Shown here: one piece after another, positions 61,163 through 64,000 of the stretch
How the letters are laid out: every line of letters begins with the position of its first letter
How positions within the stretch are numbered: position 1 is the stretch's first letter
Source: Actinobacteria bacterium UBA2279
GTDB taxonomy: Bacteria > Actinomycetota > Coriobacteriia > Anaerosomatales > Anaerosomataceae
Length of the DNA: 64,000 bases
Reading direction: 5' to 3'
Assembly: GCA_002347365.1 (NCBI GenBank)
Contig: DDWT01000032.1
Location: 34,264-98,263 of the forward strand
The notes under the pieces: generated by a model
What the model was told of the DNA's origin: nothing
Seen by the model: the letters and a program-made list of their open reading frames with translations, nothing else
The model's database searches: none
Position numbers and translations under genes: made by a program

Positions 61163-62842
61163 GTGGAGAAGAGCGAGAGCACACCTGTGGGAACGGTAGT
61201 GGGGGTCAGCTCGACCACCGAGTTCCAGATGCAGGTCCGACCAGACGCCGTCCGGGCGCAGGATCTGGTGGCGATTGACACTATCGAGGGTGGCGAGACC
61301 TTCCGCGTGTGGGCGAAGGTCGGGACAATCGAGCGACTGAACCCGTTGTTCCCCCGCGAGGCGGCTCAAGAGCTGGCCTTCCAGGGCCGTGACCCGGTGG
61401 ATTCGGTCGTGTCGATGTCTCGAGAGATGATCACCGCTACCTGCAAGGTCATCGGCGTACAGCGCGATGGTCGCCTCGAACCACCCAAGTACCCTGTGCA
61501 GCCGGCAGGGCGGGTCTACGTTCCGCCAGCGGATGAGATCGAGTCGTTCCTTGTGGGCGATACGCCGGAGCATCGCCGCCTCTACCTGGGAACCGAGCGC
61601 GGCAACAAGGATGTCAACGTGTTTGTGGACGGTCACATGGTGGTGTCTCGGCATCTTGCCGTGCTGGCTTCCACCGGTGCGGGGAAGACGGTTGCCACGC
61701 GCAAGTTGCTTGAAGAGCTCATGATCAAGGGCTACCCCATCCTCATCTTCGATCCGCACGGCGACTACTCGGGGCTTCACATCGCCAAGCACACCAAGGT
61801 CACCACCTACTTGCCGGAGATTCGCATCGCCGATGAGGAGTTCGACCAAGTCATCAGCTACATCCGAGGCATGTCTGGCGAGGTCATAACGCCACCACAA
61901 GAGCAGCTTCTCGCGGGCATCATGGAGGTCCTTACCGACGAGTCGAAGCGTTCTCGGTTGAGCGCGACACTCGATAGCCATGAGGTGGGTGCGCTGCAGA
62001 AGACCGTGGCGCACGACCACTTCTACGCCATCGCGGAGATCGCGGAGAAGATCGCGATGCTCAAGGGCGGGGACGACAGAGCACCCCTGCCCCGAGAGGT
62101 GTCCCAGCTCTCGACCGGGCTCAACGTTGGCAGCTCGACGGCGAATGCCGTTCGTCGCCAAAGCCGCAGAGCCGGGTGGCAGTACTGGAACATGATCAAG
62201 ACGAACCGGAAGTACGCGGCGGCGTCAAAGCCTCTCCCGGCAGGCAAAGACCTTCACTCGATCATCGAGAAAGGCGCGGTGGCGATAGTCTCGCTCGAGG
62301 GCTACTCGGACGAGCTGCGGCAATCGATCGTGGCGGGCATTCTCTCGCGGCTGCTGAGTGATCGCATCGATGAGAAGGTGCCCCGCTTCCTGACGGTCAT
62401 CGAAGAGGCGCACAACTTCATTCCCAACCGGATCGACGGCGCGGACGCTCCATCGCTCCCTATCATCAAGCAGATCGCTACCGAGGGCCGCAAGTACGGC
62501 ATGGGTCTGGTTTTCATCAGCCAGCGACCCAGTCGCATTGATGCAACCGTGCTTTCGCAGGCCAACAGCTACCTGATCCTACGCATCGTGAATCCCAACG
62601 ATCAGAAGTACATTCGCGACGTAGTTGAGACGATGGGTGAAGATGAGGCGAAGGCGCTGCCCAACCTGAATACGGGTGAGGCGCTCCTGTCGGGGCTGTT
62701 CACGCGGATTCCAGTGATGGTGAAGGTGCAGAAGAGCCTAAGCGAGGGCAAGCACGAGGAAGATGACTTCCTCGCGGAAGGCGCTGCCACGGACGTGTCA
62801 GTTGCGGCAGAAGACCCAAGTGGATGGAACAACGGAGGCTAG
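61163..62842 (+). CDS. HerA-like DNA-translocating ATPase
   Basis: A 559-residue hexameric-type ATPase. The N-terminal 120 residues form a HAS-barrel-like domain. Walker A is ASTGAGKTVATRKL near residue 170, then LIFDPHGDYSGL; Walker B is FLTVIEEAHNFIPN, and FISQRPSRID is a sensor motif. HerA with NurA resects or degrades DNA; bacterial versions with added nucleases act in phage defence. GTG 61163 chosen. Confidence 0.92.
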   Translation: MEKSESTPVGTVVGVSSTTEFQMQVRPDAVRAQDLVAIDTIEGGETFRVWAKVGTIERLNPLFPREAAQELAFQGRDPVDSVVSMSREMITATCKVIGVQRDGRLEPPKYPVQPAGRVYVPPADEIESFLVGDTPEHRRLYLGTERGNKDVNVFVDGHMVVSRHLAVLASTGAGKTVATRKLLEELMIKGYPILIFDPHGDYSGLHIAKHTKVTTYLPEIRIADEEFDQVISYIRGMSGEVITPPQEQLLAGIMEVLTDESKRSRLSATLDSHEVGALQKTVAHDHFYAIAEIAEKIAMLKGGDDRAPLPREVSQLSTGLNVGSSTANAVRRQSRRAGWQYWNMIKTNRKYAAASKPLPAGKDLHSIIEKGAVAIVSLEGYSDELRQSIVAGILSRLLSDRIDEKVPRFLTVIEEAHNFIPNRIDGADAPSLPIIKQIATEGRKYGMGLVFISQRPSRIDATVLSQANSYLILRIVNPNDQKYIRDVVETMGEDEAKALPNLNTGEALLSGLFTRIPVMVKVQKSLSEGKHEEDDFLAEGAATDVSVAAEDPSGWNNGG

Positions 62843-62845
62843 CGC

Positions 62846-63376
62846 ATGATCGATCTTCATGCAGTACTCAAGTCACTTGCCTCGAAGCGCCCAATCTTCC
62901 ATTCGGAAGCCGATTTTCAGCTCGCCCTGGGCATGGAGATTGAGCGCCAGCACCCTCACGCTGAGGTGCGTCTGGAGTACAAGCCGTTTCCGGGCGAGCG
63001 TGTGCATTTGGACATGTGGGTGCATCACGATGGTCGCTGGCTGGCCATCGAACTGAAGTACAAGGCACGCGCCGTGAGCGTTGACTGGCGCGGTGAACGG
63101 TTCGAGCTTGTTGGGCAGGGCGCACAGGACCTGAGTGGCTACGACGTGTGGAAGGACGTGACCCGGGTCGAGCGCATCTGTGGAGAGTTCGAACACACCG
63201 ATGGCTACGTCGTACTACTGAGCAACGATGACTCTATCTGGCGACGTGTTTCAGCTACCGACGCGAGTGTAGGTGCCTGGTCGATCTGTGTCTGGAACCC
63301 TCTACTGGGCCTCGCATGCTGGAGAAGGAACGATGAAGTCTCGCGCGACGCCCCTGACTCTCGGCAACTCGTATGA
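62846..63376 (+). CDS. PD-(D/E)xK nuclease-like protein
   Basis: A 176-residue protein with Glu in DFQLALGMEIE, Asp in VHLDMWVHHDG and ExK in AIELKYKARA: the complete restriction-endonuclease-fold signature. It starts 3 bp after the HerA stop with GGAGG, so it belongs to the operon. It overlaps the next gene by 44 bp. A second nuclease loaded by HerA is a reasonable inference. Confidence 0.82.
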   Translation: MIDLHAVLKSLASKRPIFHSEADFQLALGMEIERQHPHAEVRLEYKPFPGERVHLDMWVHHDGRWLAIELKYKARAVSVDWRGERFELVGQGAQDLSGYDVWKDVTRVERICGEFEHTDGYVVLLSNDDSIWRRVSATDASVGAWSICVWNPLLGLACWRRNDEVSRDAPDSRQLV

Positions 63377-63806
63377 CTTGCACTGGGCGGATTATGCGCG
63401 CCTCGGAGTGGGTGCAGGAGAGACCTTCCGTCTACTAGTCATGCCGGTGAAGAAGCCGGAGACACAGCAGGCGGTAGCGCCGACTCCGCGGCGCCTTGCG
63501 GATCCAGTCTCTCCGCCGAAGGGGGCCACTCCGCGTCAGACTCGTGGAAGTGGTCGACGCTCCAAGTACGCGCCTGTCGTGGAGTATCTGTCCCAAGTCG
63601 GCAGGGATCGCGTTGAGCTCACGTACGAGCAGATCGAGGAGATGATCGCAGGCCCGCTCCCGCCGGTTGCATACGAGTACCGTTCCGCGTGGGCAAACAC
63701 CAAGGGGACAACGTGGCCTCTCATGCGTTTAGTCCTTGCGGCCGACTGGAAGGTGGAGTCTGTGCAGATGGGTCACAAGGTTGTGTTTGGGCGAGTCGCG
63801 GGATAG
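63333..63806 (+). CDS. Hypothetical protein with a small C-terminal DNA-associated-looking domain
   Basis: A 157-residue protein. The basic middle (PRQTRGSGRRSKY) leads to a 75-residue domain VEYLSQVGRDRVELTYEQI ... GPLPPVAYEYRSAWANTKG ... VESVQMGHKVVFGRV, a pattern I have seen as a stand-alone uncharacterised domain (DUF7662-like). ATG 63333 follows GGAGAAGGA and lies inside the nuclease gene, indicating coupling. Confidence 0.65.
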   Translation: MKSRATPLTLGNSYDLHWADYARLGVGAGETFRLLVMPVKKPETQQAVAPTPRRLADPVSPPKGATPRQTRGSGRRSKYAPVVEYLSQVGRDRVELTYEQIEEMIAGPLPPVAYEYRSAWANTKGTTWPLMRLVLAADWKVESVQMGHKVVFGRVAG

Positions 63807-63810
63807 AAGA

Positions 63811-64000
63811 ATGTCCCGCATACTCGCATTCACATCTGAACCCTCTGACTGGCAGGCGCTTCTTGCGGATCCGCAGAAGCAGTGGCGCATGGGTTACTCG
63901 GCACGGACCCTGGCGTACTCTTGGGAGAGCGTCGACGGATTCCCGCCAGAAGTCGCGGCGACCTTTGAGAGCGCGACTGAGCCACTTCTCACGGACCTGA
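63811..64000 (+). CDS. Hypothetical protein, N-terminus only
   Basis: The first 63 codons of a gene that runs past the right edge: MSRILAFTSEPSDWQALL ... SARTLAYSWESVDGFP. It begins 4 bp after the preceding stop with a GAAG box, so it continues the NurA-HerA operon. The segment resembles the opening of uncharacterised proteins linked with defence islands; I cannot name it. Confidence 0.6.
   Translation, partial: MSRILAFTSEPSDWQALLADPQKQWRMGYSARTLAYSWESVDGFPPEVAATFESATEPLLTDL

Overview
The window is about 64 kb of GC-rich bacterial DNA with dense, often overlapping genes, many GTG or TTG starts and strong purine-rich ribosome binding sites. The gene content suggests an anaerobic, probably Gram-positive actinobacterium of Coriobacteriia type: cobalamin/PLP-dependent ornithine fermentation, several oxygen-sensitive radical SAM enzymes, a membrane-anchored multiheme cytochrome c, and lipoproteins without outer-membrane partners. 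The taxonomy is an inference from gene content; no rRNA gene is present.

Region 1 (1-28 kb) is mainly metabolic and envelope functions. An ABC-2 exporter is cut by the left edge. The oxidative ornithine pathway follows in three blocks: ord-ortA-ortB, oraS-oraE, and further away a GlmL/MutL-type reactivating factor and a PLP racemase (probable ornithine racemase). Together they can convert L-ornithine via D-ornithine, 2,4-diaminopentanoate and 2-amino-4-oxopentanoate to acetyl-CoA and alanine. Interspersed are a VapBC pair, a HEPN/MNT pair, a thioredoxin-like protein, a multiheme cytochrome, a 148-bp inverted-repeat element, a large RND transporter with a MarR regulator, a truncated histidine kinase beside an intact two-component system, a secreted M6 metalloprotease and a sugar-dehydrogenase-like lipoprotein.

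Region 2 (28.5-36 kb) is the most striking part. A small Tat-signal, lipobox-bearing, Pro/Glu-rich protein ends in a compact cysteine core made of three CxC units and an aromatic tail. It is followed by six genes joined by 1-4 bp stop/start overlaps (one 1-bp gap): four different radical SAM proteins, a U32-peptidase-like protein and a HemW-like radical SAM protein. I read this as a candidate peptide- or lipoprotein-modification (RiPP-like) system whose product is modified in the cytoplasm and then exported by Tat. I do not recognise it as a named class.

Region 3 (36-53 kb) holds a four-gene membrane/envelope cluster with two paralogues, then a dense accessory zone: HigBA with ImmA domain, an orphan HTH antitoxin, an MqsR/MqsA-SocA (Panacea-like) pair inserted between 35-bp direct repeats, Phd/ParE, a DUF2779 nuclease, AbiEi/AbiEii, and an XRE-ImmA protein coupled to MazF. 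Between 48.4 and 49.7 kb is a gene graveyard of duplicated fragments. A previously unlisted 25-residue membrane peptide occurs twice, one copy translationally coupled to an intact RNase J-like metallo-beta-lactamase gene.

Region 4 (53-64 kb) looks like a defence/mobile island: a putative PD-(D/E)xK protein, two tRNA 3' fragments that may be old attachment sites, a HEPN-like protein, HNH and DUF2075 remnants, an EcoRV-like restriction-modification module whose promoter carries two GATATC sites in a palindrome, and a NurA-HerA-nuclease operon running off the right edge.
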